Program-made: the position numbers and the translations under genes
The notes under the pieces: model-generated
Database searches by the model: none
The model's input: only the letters and a program-made list of their open reading frames with translations
What the model was told of the DNA's origin: nothing
Shown: positions 34,486 through 42,614 of the stretch, one piece after another
Numbering within the stretch: position 1 is the stretch's first letter
Layout: every line of letters starts with the position of its first letter
DNA from: Variovorax beijingensis
Lineage (GTDB): Bacteria; Pseudomonadota; Gammaproteobacteria; Burkholderiales; Burkholderiaceae_C
Direction of reading: 5' to 3'
Assembly (NCBI RefSeq): GCF_003951285.1
Contig: NZ_RXFQ01000018.1
Span: 1 to 64,000, forward strand
Length of the DNA: 64,000 nucleotides

Positions 34486-35484
34486 ATGCAGAACCCCATG
34501 ACGCTGGCACGCGCCAGGCATGCCATCCTTCTTTCGCTGGCCTGCGCGGTCGGCGGACTCGTTGCGATGCCGGCGCGCGCCGCGTTTCCCGACAAGCCGA
34601 TCAAGCTCGTGGTGCCGTTCGCACCCGGCGGCGGCACCGACCTGGTGGCCCGCACCATGGCCATCACGATGGGGCAGGAACTGGGACAGCCCGTGATCAT
34701 CGACAACAAGCCCGGCGCGGGCACGATCATCGGCACGGACGCGGTGGCCAAGAGCGCACCCGATGGCTACACGATGGTGATGGCAACCGTGGCGCATGTC
34801 GTGAACCCGAGCATCCAGCCCAAGCTTCCGTACAACCACGACAAGGCCTTTTCGCCGGTCATGCTGGTGGGCATTTCGCCGAACGTGCTGGTGGTTCGCG
34901 CCGACAGCCCGCTCAAGTCGGTGAAGGACCTGATCGACGCAGCCAGGGCCAACCCGGGCAAGCTGTCCTTCGCGTCGCAGGGCGCGGGCACCTCGGCCCA
35001 CCTGGCCGGCGAGCTCTTCAAGAACCTGACCAAGACCCAGCTCACCCACATCCCCTACCGCGGTGCCGGCCCCGCCATCACCGACCTGCTGGGCGGACAG
35101 GTCGACGTGATGTTCGCGACGGCCGCGGCGGTGGGCAGCTTCGTCGAAAGCGGCAAGCTGCGTGCGCTGGCCGTGACGACCGCCACGCGGTCCGCAGCCC
35201 ACTCGCTGGCGAAGGTGCCGACGATCGCGGAGAGCGGCGTGCCGGGCTATGTCGCCGACAGCTGGTATGGCCTGTACGCGCCCGCCGGCACCCCGGCCGA
35301 CGCGATTGCGCGCCTGAATGCCGCGGCGAAGAAGGCCGTGCAGACGGATGCCTTCCGCAAGCGGGTGGAGTCCGAGGGCCTCGTGATCAACGGCGGCTCG
35401 CCGCAGGACTTCGACAGGTACGCCAAGGGTGAGGAGGCGCGCTGGCGCAAGGTGGTCAAGGAAAACAACATCACGGCCGAATGA
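34486..35484 (+). CDS. Bug/TctC-family periplasmic solute-binding protein
   Basis: 332 residues, signal peptide ILLSLACAVGGLVAMPARAA, then FPDKPIKLVVPFAPGGGTDL, VIIDNKPGAGTIIGTDAVAK and HIPYRGAGPAITDLLGGQVD. CGGAGA lies eight bases before the start. It is the first gene of a four-gene unit with enoyl-CoA hydratase, ADP-forming acyl-CoA synthetase and MmgE/PrpD, and probably supplies the organic acid that the synthetase activates. Confidence 0.93.
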   Translation: MQNPMTLARARHAILLSLACAVGGLVAMPARAAFPDKPIKLVVPFAPGGGTDLVARTMAITMGQELGQPVIIDNKPGAGTIIGTDAVAKSAPDGYTMVMATVAHVVNPSIQPKLPYNHDKAFSPVMLVGISPNVLVVRADSPLKSVKDLIDAARANPGKLSFASQGAGTSAHLAGELFKNLTKTQLTHIPYRGAGPAITDLLGGQVDVMFATAAAVGSFVESGKLRALAVTTATRSAAHSLAKVPTIAESGVPGYVADSWYGLYAPAGTPADAIARLNAAAKKAVQTDAFRKRVESEGLVINGGSPQDFDRYAKGEEARWRKVVKENNITAE

Positions 35485-35497
35485 ACGGAGAAATCGA

Positions 35498-36304
35498 ATG
35501 AACAGCAGCAGCCTGATCGAACTGGAAGTCGCGGACGGCATCGCCACCTTGTGGCTGAACCGCCCCGAAAAGCGCAACGCGATGAGCGACGACATGCGCA
35601 CTGAATTCATCGCCGCGCTGGAGCATGTGGCCAACGACAAGGCGATCCGCGCATTGGTGCTCACCGGGCGCGGCAAGGGTTTCTGCGCCGGCGGCGATGT
35701 CGCCGGCATGGAACGGCGGATGCAGGCGCCCGCGGGCGAGGTCGGCTTCAACGGCTGGAGCCGCCAGCAGCGCGTGCACCACACCCAATCGCTGCTGCAC
35801 ACCATGCCCAAGCCGACGATCGCTGCCGTCAATGGCGCCGCCTCGGGCCTGGGGGCCGACACGGCGCTGGCCTGCGACTTCATCATCGCTTCGGATGCCG
35901 CGAGCTTCACCTGGTCCTACATCCATCGCGGCATCGTTCCCGATGGCGGCGGCATGTACTTCCTGCCGCGCCGGGTCGGACTCTCCAGGGCCAAGGAGCT
36001 GATCTTCAGCGGCCGCAAGGTCGAGCTCGAAGAGGCCCTGCGCCTGGGCATTGCCGATCGCCGGTCGGATGCCGGGAGCCTGGTTGCCGATGCGCAACGC
36101 TGGGCGGCCGAGATGAGCCAGGGTTCGGCCACCGCATTGGCCCTTGGCAAGACGATCCTCAACCAGAGCTTCGAGCTGTCCGCGCACCAGGTGTTCGCGC
36201 AGGGCAGCCAGGCGCAGGGCATCTGCTACACCAGCACCGAGCATCGCGAGTCGGTGATGGCCTTCCTGGCCAAGGGCAGCACGAAGAACGGGACGACGAA
36301 ATGA
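35498..36304 (+). CDS. Enoyl-CoA hydratase/isomerase-family protein
   Basis: 268 residues. Crotonase-fold motifs: NRPEKRNAMSDDM, GRGKGFCAGGDVAGM (first oxyanion-hole segment) and NGAASGLGADTALACDFIIA (second), then RGIVPDGGGMYFLPRRVG. It hydrates an enoyl-CoA or acts in a related crotonase reaction. CGGAGA precedes the ATG, and the stop overlaps the start of the acyl-CoA synthetase gene (ATGA). Its role is to process the CoA ester made by that synthetase. Confidence 0.9.
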   Translation: MNSSSLIELEVADGIATLWLNRPEKRNAMSDDMRTEFIAALEHVANDKAIRALVLTGRGKGFCAGGDVAGMERRMQAPAGEVGFNGWSRQQRVHHTQSLLHTMPKPTIAAVNGAASGLGADTALACDFIIASDAASFTWSYIHRGIVPDGGGMYFLPRRVGLSRAKELIFSGRKVELEEALRLGIADRRSDAGSLVADAQRWAAEMSQGSATALALGKTILNQSFELSAHQVFAQGSQAQGICYTSTEHRESVMAFLAKGSTKNGTTK

Positions 36305-38394
36305 CCGAAATGAACGCCATCGCCAGGCTGCTCAAGCCGCGCAGCGTCGCGGTGATCGGCGCTTCGGCCGATGCGGCCAAGACGGCCGGCCGGCCCGTGG
36401 CCTACCTGCGCAAGCACGGATTCACGGGCGAGATCTACCCGGTCAATCCGCGTGTCGATGCCATCGGCGGACTGGCCTGCTATCCGGACATCGCCTCGAT
36501 TCCCGGCACGCCCGATGTGGGCATCGTGCTGCTGGGCGCCGAGCGTGCGCACCAGGCCGTGCGCGAACTCGCGGCCAAGGGGACCGCTGCGGCGATCGTG
36601 CTCGCCAGCGGCTACACGGAGACCGGAGAGGAAGGCGCGCGCCGCCAGCAGCAGCTCGTCGAGGCGGCCGGCCGCATGCGGATCCTCGGCCCCAACACGA
36701 TCGGGCTTGTCAACCTGAGCGACAACATCGTGCTCTCCGCCAGCGGGGCACTCGAGATGGAGCACTTTCCGGTCGGCGGGATCGGCGTGGTCTCGCAGAG
36801 CGGGGGCATCCTCGGTGCGCTGCTGTCGCGCGCCGCGGCGCGCGGCATCGGCCTGTCGAAGCTGATCTCGACCAGCAACGAAGTGGACCTGGACCTGGCG
36901 GATTTTGTCGATCATCTGGCTGACGACGCGGACACCAAGGTCATCGCGCTCTACGTGGAGAGCGTGCGCAATCCCGGGAAGTTTCGCGCTGCCGCGCTGA
37001 AGGCGGCGCGCGCGGGCAAGCCGGTCGTCGCGTTCAAGATCGGCCGCTCGGAAGCCGGCGCGAAGGCGGCCGTGTCGCACACCGGTGCATTGGCGGGCGC
37101 CGACCGCATGTACGACGCGCTGTTCAGGCAGGTCGGCGTGATTCGCGCCCAGACCTTTGGCGACCTGCTCGACATTCCGGTCGCACTGGCCACGGGCCGC
37201 AGGCTGCGCGGCAAGCGCGTGGCCATCCTGACCTCGACGGGCGGCGCCGGCACGCTGGTGTCGGACGACCTGGGCATGCAGGGATTCGAGACGCCGGCGC
37301 CGGATGCTGCGACGGCCGAAGCTTTGCGCGCGCTGCAGACCGGCGATCACGCGGTGCTCGACCGCAATCCCATCGACGTGACCCTGGCGGGCCTGCAGCC
37401 CGACCTGCTGCGCGGCGCCATCGACATCCTGCTCGGGAGCCCCAGCTACGACGCGCTGGCGATCATCGTCGGCTCGTCCAGCCTGGCCATGCCGGAGCTG
37501 ATGGCAGGCGCCATCCAGGACTGCCTGCCCCGCTCGGACAAGCCGGTGATCGCCTACGTGAGCCCGCACGCGCCCGAAGTCGCGGCCTTGCTCACGCAGC
37601 GCGGCGTGCCCGCCTTTGCCGCGGCCGAGAGCTGCACCAGCGCACTGGGCGCCATGCTCAATGCCGGCCGCTGGCAAGAGCCCAGGCCGTCCAGCGCGCC
37701 TGTCGCCGCCGTGCCCATCGACGACCTGCCGACAGGCTCCCTGGACGAAGCCCAGGCCAAGCAGCTGTTCACCCGCTTCGGCGTACCGTGCGCGCGCGAG
37801 GTGGTGGTGGCCACGCCGGCCCAGGCCGAGGCCGCGGCGCGCGAACTGGGCGGACGCGTCGTGCTCAAGATCCTGTCGGCCGAGATCACGCACAAGAGCG
37901 ATGTCGGCGGCGTCGCGGTGAACCTGACGGCCGAGACGGTGGGCGCGCGCCTGCAGGCGATGGCCTCGGAGGTCGAGAGCAAGGCCGGCATGCGGCCCCG
38001 GCGCTTCCTGGTGCAGGAAATGGTGGGCGGCGGCACCGAGCTGATCCTGGGCATGCACCGCGACCCGCTGGGAACCGCCATCCTGCTGGGCATGGGCGGC
38101 ATCACGGCCGAATTGCTCAAGGACACCACGATGCGGCTGCTGCCGCTCCAGGGCGGCCTGGGCCGCGAGGATGCGCTCTCCATGGCGCGCGAGCTCAAGA
38201 CCTGGCCGCTGCTGGACGGCTTCCGTGGTCGCCCCAAGGCCGACGTCGAGGCGCTGGTCGATGCCATCGTCGCCTTCTCGGACATGGTGGCGCGGCTCGG
38301 CGAGCGCCTGCTCGAGGCCGAGATCAATCCGGTTTTCGTGTTGCCGAAGGGGCAGGGCGTGCGTGCCGCTGACGGCGTCGTCGTGCTTGCCTGA
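36301..38394 (+). CDS. ADP-forming acyl-CoA synthetase (acetate-CoA ligase-like)
   Basis: 697 residues in the NDP-forming order: CoA-binding domain (LLKPRSVAVIGASAD, 10-25), succinyl-CoA-ligase-like domain with the phospho-histidine in AAVSHTGALAGADR (His260), and a C-terminal ATP-grasp part (DEAQAKQLFTRFGVPCAREV, KILSAEITHKSDVGGVAVNL, EINPVFVLPKG). It makes an acyl-CoA from a free acid with ATP to ADP. Bacterial fused proteins of this type accept aromatic, branched or hydroxy acids. It overlaps the hydratase gene upstream. Confidence 0.92.
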   Translation: MTEMNAIARLLKPRSVAVIGASADAAKTAGRPVAYLRKHGFTGEIYPVNPRVDAIGGLACYPDIASIPGTPDVGIVLLGAERAHQAVRELAAKGTAAAIVLASGYTETGEEGARRQQQLVEAAGRMRILGPNTIGLVNLSDNIVLSASGALEMEHFPVGGIGVVSQSGGILGALLSRAAARGIGLSKLISTSNEVDLDLADFVDHLADDADTKVIALYVESVRNPGKFRAAALKAARAGKPVVAFKIGRSEAGAKAAVSHTGALAGADRMYDALFRQVGVIRAQTFGDLLDIPVALATGRRLRGKRVAILTSTGGAGTLVSDDLGMQGFETPAPDAATAEALRALQTGDHAVLDRNPIDVTLAGLQPDLLRGAIDILLGSPSYDALAIIVGSSSLAMPELMAGAIQDCLPRSDKPVIAYVSPHAPEVAALLTQRGVPAFAAAESCTSALGAMLNAGRWQEPRPSSAPVAAVPIDDLPTGSLDEAQAKQLFTRFGVPCAREVVVATPAQAEAAARELGGRVVLKILSAEITHKSDVGGVAVNLTAETVGARLQAMASEVESKAGMRPRRFLVQEMVGGGTELILGMHRDPLGTAILLGMGGITAELLKDTTMRLLPLQGGLGREDALSMARELKTWPLLDGFRGRPKADVEALVDAIVAFSDMVARLGERLLEAEINPVFVLPKGQGVRAADGVVVLA

Positions 38395-38423
38395 ATGTTG
38401 AAGCTGAATTGATCGGACCTGTC

Positions 38424-39761
38424 ATGCATGCCACTGAAGTGTTTGCCGGCCATGCCACCGAATTCCGCCAGGCCCGGCTGGATGACGAAGTACTGCATCA
38501 CGCGAAACGCGCCGTGATCGACTGGTACGCCGCGCTGTTCCCGGGCCTGTCGGTGGCGCCGATGCCGCAGCTTCGCGCCCTGCTGGCGGACGATCTGGAC
38601 CGCGGCCGTGCGCGCCTGCCCGACGGCCGTTGCGCGGCGCCTCGCGCCGCCGCACTGCTCAACGGCACGGCAGCCCATGCAGCCGAGGTGGATGACAGCT
38701 TCCGCGAGGCCATGTACCACCCGGGTGCGGCCACCGTGGCGGCGGCGCTGGCGATCGCACAGGACGGCCGCGCGAGCGGCCTGGACTTCCTGCGCGGCGT
38801 GGTGCTCGGCTACGAGGTCTCGACCCGCATCGGCGTGGTGATGGGGCGGCCGCACTACCGCCACTGGCACAACACGGGCACGGTGGGCACCTTCGGGGCC
38901 GCCAGCGCCGCTGCGGGACTGCTGGGACTGCAAGGGGAGTCCTTCGCCCATGCGCTGGCCACGGCCGCGACCTTCGCTGCCGGCCTGCAACAGGCCTTCC
39001 GCATGGACTCGATGTCCAAGCCGCTGCATGCGGGCCGCGCCGCGGAGAGCGGCGTGCTCGCCGCCCAGCTGGCGGCGCGGGGCGTGACGGGCTCGCTGGA
39101 CGTGCTCGACGGCGAAGCCGGCTTCGGCCGCGCCATGGGCGACGGGCCGGACTGGTCGAAGGTGGGCGACACGCTGGGGCGCGACTTCCACATCACGCGG
39201 CTGACTTTCAAGAACCACGTCGGCTGCGGCCACACCTTTGCCGCCATCGACGGCGCCCTCGAACTGGTGCGCCGGCACGGCCTGCGCGCGTCGGACATCC
39301 GCCATGTCCACGTGGCGACCTACGGCCCCGCGCTCGACATCGCCTGCTACGAAGATCCGCGCACCGTGAACGAAGCCCGCTTCAGCCTGCGCTTCGTCGT
39401 GGCCACGGCACTGGTGCATGGCAGTGTGCGCTTGACGGCCTACACGCCCGAGCGGCTGGCCGATGCCGACACGCGCGCCATGATGGCCCGCATCACGGCC
39501 GTGGTCGATCCGCAGCTCGATGCGGCTTTTCCGGGCCGCCGCTCGGCCCGCGTGGAGATCGAGACCGCCGACGGCCGTCGCCACGCCTGGCTGCAGCCCG
39601 ACCGCAAGGGCGATCCCGAGCTGCCGCTGTCGGACGCCGAACTGGAGGACAAGTTCCTGGAACTGGCGTCGCCGGTGATCGGCGCCGGGCGCGCACAGGG
39701 GCTGCTGCAGCGCCTGTGGGGCCTGGACCAGGCTGGCGACCTGCAGGGACTGGGCGCCTGA
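38424..39761 (+). CDS. MmgE/PrpD-family protein (second copy)
   Basis: About 445 residues from the ATG at 38424; a TTG at 38409 would add five residues and no strong ribosome binding site decides. Family features are AAEVDDSFREAMYHPGAATV, GVVLGYEVSTRIGVVMGRPH, HWHNTGTVGTFGAASAAAGL and SMSKPLHAGRAAESGVLAAQ. It should catalyse a dehydration, decarboxylation or epimerisation next to a carboxylate. It closes the unit with Bug receptor, hydratase and acyl-CoA synthetase. It is not a close copy of the MmgE/PrpD protein at 19595, for example YRHWHNTGT here replaces LFHATATAG. Confidence 0.87.
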   Translation: MHATEVFAGHATEFRQARLDDEVLHHAKRAVIDWYAALFPGLSVAPMPQLRALLADDLDRGRARLPDGRCAAPRAAALLNGTAAHAAEVDDSFREAMYHPGAATVAAALAIAQDGRASGLDFLRGVVLGYEVSTRIGVVMGRPHYRHWHNTGTVGTFGAASAAAGLLGLQGESFAHALATAATFAAGLQQAFRMDSMSKPLHAGRAAESGVLAAQLAARGVTGSLDVLDGEAGFGRAMGDGPDWSKVGDTLGRDFHITRLTFKNHVGCGHTFAAIDGALELVRRHGLRASDIRHVHVATYGPALDIACYEDPRTVNEARFSLRFVVATALVHGSVRLTAYTPERLADADTRAMMARITAVVDPQLDAAFPGRRSARVEIETADGRRHAWLQPDRKGDPELPLSDAELEDKFLELASPVIGAGRAQGLLQRLWGLDQAGDLQGLGA

Positions 39762-39849
39762 GTCCGTACTTGCGCACGGGCCCCGCCGCGCTTGCACGCA
39801 TGGGACGAAGGCGCCGGCCTCGCCGCAGAAGCGCTACATTGCATGCGCC

Positions 39850-40800
39850 ATGGACCGCCTCGAAAACATTGAGACCTTCGTACGGGTCGCGCAGACCCAG
39901 AGCTTCGCCGAGGCCGCGCGCCAGCTGCGACTGTCGAAATCCGTGGTGACCAGCCGCGTGAAGCAGCTGGAAGACCACGTCGGCGCGCCGCTGTTCCACC
40001 GCAGCACGCGCGTGGTGCGGCTCAGCGATGTCGGGCAGGCCTTCCTGCGCGACTGCGTCGAGCTGGTCGGCCGCGCCAACGACATCCTGGACCAGATGCG
40101 CGATGCCAAGGACGGGCCCACCGGCACCTTGCGCGTGCATGCGCTCACCGGCTTCGTGCTCGGCCATTTCGCCACGCTGCTGCGGGCCTTCCAGTCGAGC
40201 TTTCCCGACATCCACCTCGAACTCATCGTGAGCGATGCGGTGGTCGATCCGGTGAAGGCGGGGGTGGACTGCGCGCTGCAGATCTTTCCGGCGGCGTCGA
40301 CCGAGCTGGTCTCGCGGCCGCTGTTTCCGGTGCGCCGGGTGTTCTGCGCCACGCCCGACTACCTGCGCGCGCACGGCAGGCCCGCGAGCCCGCGCGAGCT
40401 GCACAAGCACACGCTGGGCCTGTACTCGGGCTACCCGACGCGCGACCGCTGGACCTTCCACCACGGCGGCGAGCAGGTGACGATGTACATGAGCGCCGCG
40501 CTGCTCACGAACAGCGTCCACCTGCTGCGCGAATACGCCATGGAGCATGCCGGCATCGTCTGCCTGCCGACGCTGGTGGCCGGCGAGGCGATCCTGCGCG
40601 GCGACCTGGAAGTGGTGCTGCCGGCGCACCAGCTCTCGTCGTTCTCGCTGAGCGCGGTGTATGCGGGCACCTCGCGCAATGCGTTCAAGCTGCGGCTCTT
40701 CATCGAGCACCTGACCCACGCCTTCTCCAGGGTGCCGCCATGGGACGCGGCCATGATCGAACGGGGCCTGCTGCCGCCCGGCCTGATCTGGGACGCCTGA
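39850..40800 (+). CDS. LysR-family regulator (CrgA/DhcR-like), likely of the hydroquinone genes
   Basis: 316 residues. Helix-turn-helix IETFVRVAQTQSFAEAARQL and LSKSVVTSRVKQLEDHVGAP, then LFHRSTRVVRLSDVGQAFL, the CrgA-type subgroup. The effector domain has VDCALQIFPAASTELVSRPL and VRRVFCATPDYLRAHGRPAS. It lies directly before, and on the same strand as, the hydroquinone dioxygenase genes; between them sits an inverted repeat (40834-40862). It is the natural candidate for their regulator, responding to hydroquinone or a ring-cleavage product. Confidence 0.9.
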   Translation: MDRLENIETFVRVAQTQSFAEAARQLRLSKSVVTSRVKQLEDHVGAPLFHRSTRVVRLSDVGQAFLRDCVELVGRANDILDQMRDAKDGPTGTLRVHALTGFVLGHFATLLRAFQSSFPDIHLELIVSDAVVDPVKAGVDCALQIFPAASTELVSRPLFPVRRVFCATPDYLRAHGRPASPRELHKHTLGLYSGYPTRDRWTFHHGGEQVTMYMSAALLTNSVHLLREYAMEHAGIVCLPTLVAGEAILRGDLEVVLPAHQLSSFSLSAVYAGTSRNAFKLRLFIEHLTHAFSRVPPWDAAMIERGLLPPGLIWDA

Positions 40801-40833
40801 GGCGAGCGCGGCCTGTTCCAGGGGTAAACCCTG

Positions 40834-40862
40834 CGCATTGAACGGATTTGCCGAACAATGCG
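40834..40862. promoter_or_regulatory. Inverted repeat, candidate LysR operator before hapC
   Basis: CGCATTG (40834-40840) and CAATGCG (40856-40862) form a perfect 7-bp inverted repeat with a 15-base spacer, about 95 bases before the hapC start. The spacing fits a LysR recognition site in front of an activated promoter. Confidence 0.5.
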
Positions 40863-40957
40863 GCCCGCGTTTCGGGCCTACCGCCGGTGCCGCGCGTTTC
40901 CTACAGTGCGTACATCGCAGCGTCACGCTGCATCGCCCCGCACCAGAGGAGACATCC

Positions 40958-41467
40958 ATGACCGTTGCCTACCAGACCCGCTTCGGGTCGCTCAAGCACT
41001 TCGAGAAGGGCCACGTCGAGCCGATCGACGACGACGTGCGCCACTACGCGTTCTCCAACTGCTTCGAGATCGCCAGCATCAGCCGGCCCTACGAGAAGGT
41101 CGTGTTCGGCCAGAACCAGATCTACGTGCTGGAGACGCTGCGCGCCGAGGGCACCTCGCCCTGGTACACCAGCGCGCACGACGAATTCGCGCTGGTGATG
41201 GACGGCGAGGTCGAGGTGCACCTCGTGCAGCTCGATGCGGCCCAGACGGTGGCCGACACCGAGAAGAACGGCGCCGTGCTCGTGCAGGGCGAGCCCAAGG
41301 GCAGGAAGATGGGCTGGATGAAGCTCTCGCGCGGCCACCAGGGCCTGCTGCCGAAGAACGCGGCCTACCAGTTCCGCGTCGCCGGCGACCCGGGCGTGAT
41401 CGTGCTGCAGACCTGCAAGGGCGACCTCTCCGTGGAGAAGTGGGCCGACATCTGCCAGACGCACTGA
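40958..41467 (+). CDS. hapC: Hydroquinone 1,2-dioxygenase, small subunit
   Basis: 169 residues, a cupin-like fold: SNCFEIASISRPYEKVVFGQ, SPWYTSAHDEFALVMDGEVE and GLLPKNAAYQFRVAGDPGVI. Length (about 19 kDa) and position directly before a 335-residue partner match the two-subunit hydroquinone dioxygenases (HapCD, PnpCD type), in which the small subunit supports the large, iron-bearing one. AGAGGAG lies seven bases before the ATG. The gene is followed by hapD after 23 bp. On its own the sequence would be called a cupin; the context makes the name firm. Confidence 0.87.
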   Translation: MTVAYQTRFGSLKHFEKGHVEPIDDDVRHYAFSNCFEIASISRPYEKVVFGQNQIYVLETLRAEGTSPWYTSAHDEFALVMDGEVEVHLVQLDAAQTVADTEKNGAVLVQGEPKGRKMGWMKLSRGHQGLLPKNAAYQFRVAGDPGVIVLQTCKGDLSVEKWADICQTH

Positions 41468-41490
41468 ACAAGCCATCCAGGAGCCACACC

Positions 41491-42498
41491 ATGAACGCAC
41501 CCGCAGAACTCGCCAAGGTCATCGCGTCGCAGCCCGGCGCCACGCTCGGCTACAAGGATTTTTCGCTCGGCAGCTTCGGCTTCCGCCGGGACGAGTACTT
41601 CGCCCACATCACCTGGAAGACGCGCGACGGACGCCCCATGAGCCACACCATGGACGCCGGCAGCTACCTGCGTGCGCTGATGCGCGACGTGGCCTGGGGC
41701 TTCTTCTACGGCTGGGTCAACTTCGACGACGTGTTCGGCACCATCAACCACTACGACTCGGTCGACCTGTACGCCGGCAGCTTCAACGGCACGATGAAGG
41801 ACGCGGGCATCGACCTGCTCGAGAACTTCCCCACGGCGCAGATCCGCGCCACCTTCGAGGCCATGCTCGACGACTGGACCAACGAGAGCTTCGACCCCTT
41901 CGCCGCGCCGCAGGAAACCGGCTCGCCCTATGGTCGCAAGAGCGGCAACAACACCGCCAAGATCACGCGGGCACGCGAGCTGGCCAAGCGCTGCGTGGGC
42001 CTGAAGGGCGACCTCGATTTGCGCAGCGACGCGCGCGGCGCACCGGTCAACCGCGCCTTCGCCGACGTGCCCCAGGCGCAGCCCGAGCTGCACCCCGAGC
42101 CCGGCTTCGAGAACGAGGTGCACGCCTTCAACCTCTTCGGCTTCCTGAGCCGCTCGCAGGTGACGTGGAACCCGAGCTTCACCTCGGTGGTCAAGCACAG
42201 CTACATGTGTCCGACGACCGAGGAGCACATCCTGCCGATCATCCACGGCAACGACCGCGTCGAGTGGTTCTTCCAGATGACCGACGAGATCCACTGGGAC
42301 TGCGGCGACAAGAACACCGGCCGTCCCATGGCCCGCGTGATCATGAAGGCCGGCGACATGGCCGCCATGCCCGCGTACTGCCGCCACCAGGGCTTCAGCC
42401 CGAAGCGCTCGATGCTGCTGGTGTGGGAGAACGGCTCGCCGAGCCTGGTCTACGAGATCCAGAAGGGCGAGAGCCCCGAGATTCCGGTCGAGTTCTGA
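41491..42498 (+). CDS. hapD: Hydroquinone 1,2-dioxygenase, large catalytic subunit
   Basis: 335 residues. It cleaves hydroquinone to 4-hydroxymuconic semialdehyde with Fe(II). The metal site can be read: HGNDRVE gives His252, Asn254 and Glu258, and YCRHQG gives His299. The spacing is identical to the His-Asn-Glu-His set of PnpCD-type enzymes (known set 256/258/262/303, a constant shift of four). Other marks are YGWVNFDDVFGTINHYDS and EVHAFNLFGFLSRSQVTWNP. CAGGAG precedes the start. It is followed by a palindromic repeat and then the semialdehyde dehydrogenase gene, in the pathway order. Confidence 0.92.
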   Translation: MNAPAELAKVIASQPGATLGYKDFSLGSFGFRRDEYFAHITWKTRDGRPMSHTMDAGSYLRALMRDVAWGFFYGWVNFDDVFGTINHYDSVDLYAGSFNGTMKDAGIDLLENFPTAQIRATFEAMLDDWTNESFDPFAAPQETGSPYGRKSGNNTAKITRARELAKRCVGLKGDLDLRSDARGAPVNRAFADVPQAQPELHPEPGFENEVHAFNLFGFLSRSQVTWNPSFTSVVKHSYMCPTTEEHILPIIHGNDRVEWFFQMTDEIHWDCGDKNTGRPMARVIMKAGDMAAMPAYCRHQGFSPKRSMLLVWENGSPSLVYEIQKGESPEIPVEF

Positions 42499-42504
42499 AC
42501 TGAC

Positions 42505-42606
42505 TTCTCCCTCCCCTTCCGGGGAGGGCCGGGGTGGGGACTCTCCGAGCCCGCGCCCTCTTCGAAGATGCCCCCACCCCAACCCTCCCCGAAAGGGGAG
42601 GGAGAG
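42505..42606. repeat. Long imperfect palindromic repeat (REP/BIME-like) inside the hap operon
   Basis: The left arm (about 42507-42539) reads CTCCCTCCCC-TTCC-GGGGAGGG then CCGGGGTGGGG; the right arm (about 42572-42606) is its reverse complement with a few changes. Each arm also forms its own CCCTCCCC/GGGGAGGG hairpin. About 30 bases separate them. It sits exactly between hapD and hapE, and its right end (GGGAGAGG) serves as the ribosome binding site of hapE. Confidence 0.85.
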
Positions 42607-42614
42607 GAATGCCC

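Noticed and set aside
36226..39797. Long minus-strand open frames opposite the acyl-CoA synthetase and MmgE/PrpD genes
   Set aside because: Low-complexity Arg/Gly/His text, no motifs, no ribosome binding sites; the plus strand has well-defined families.
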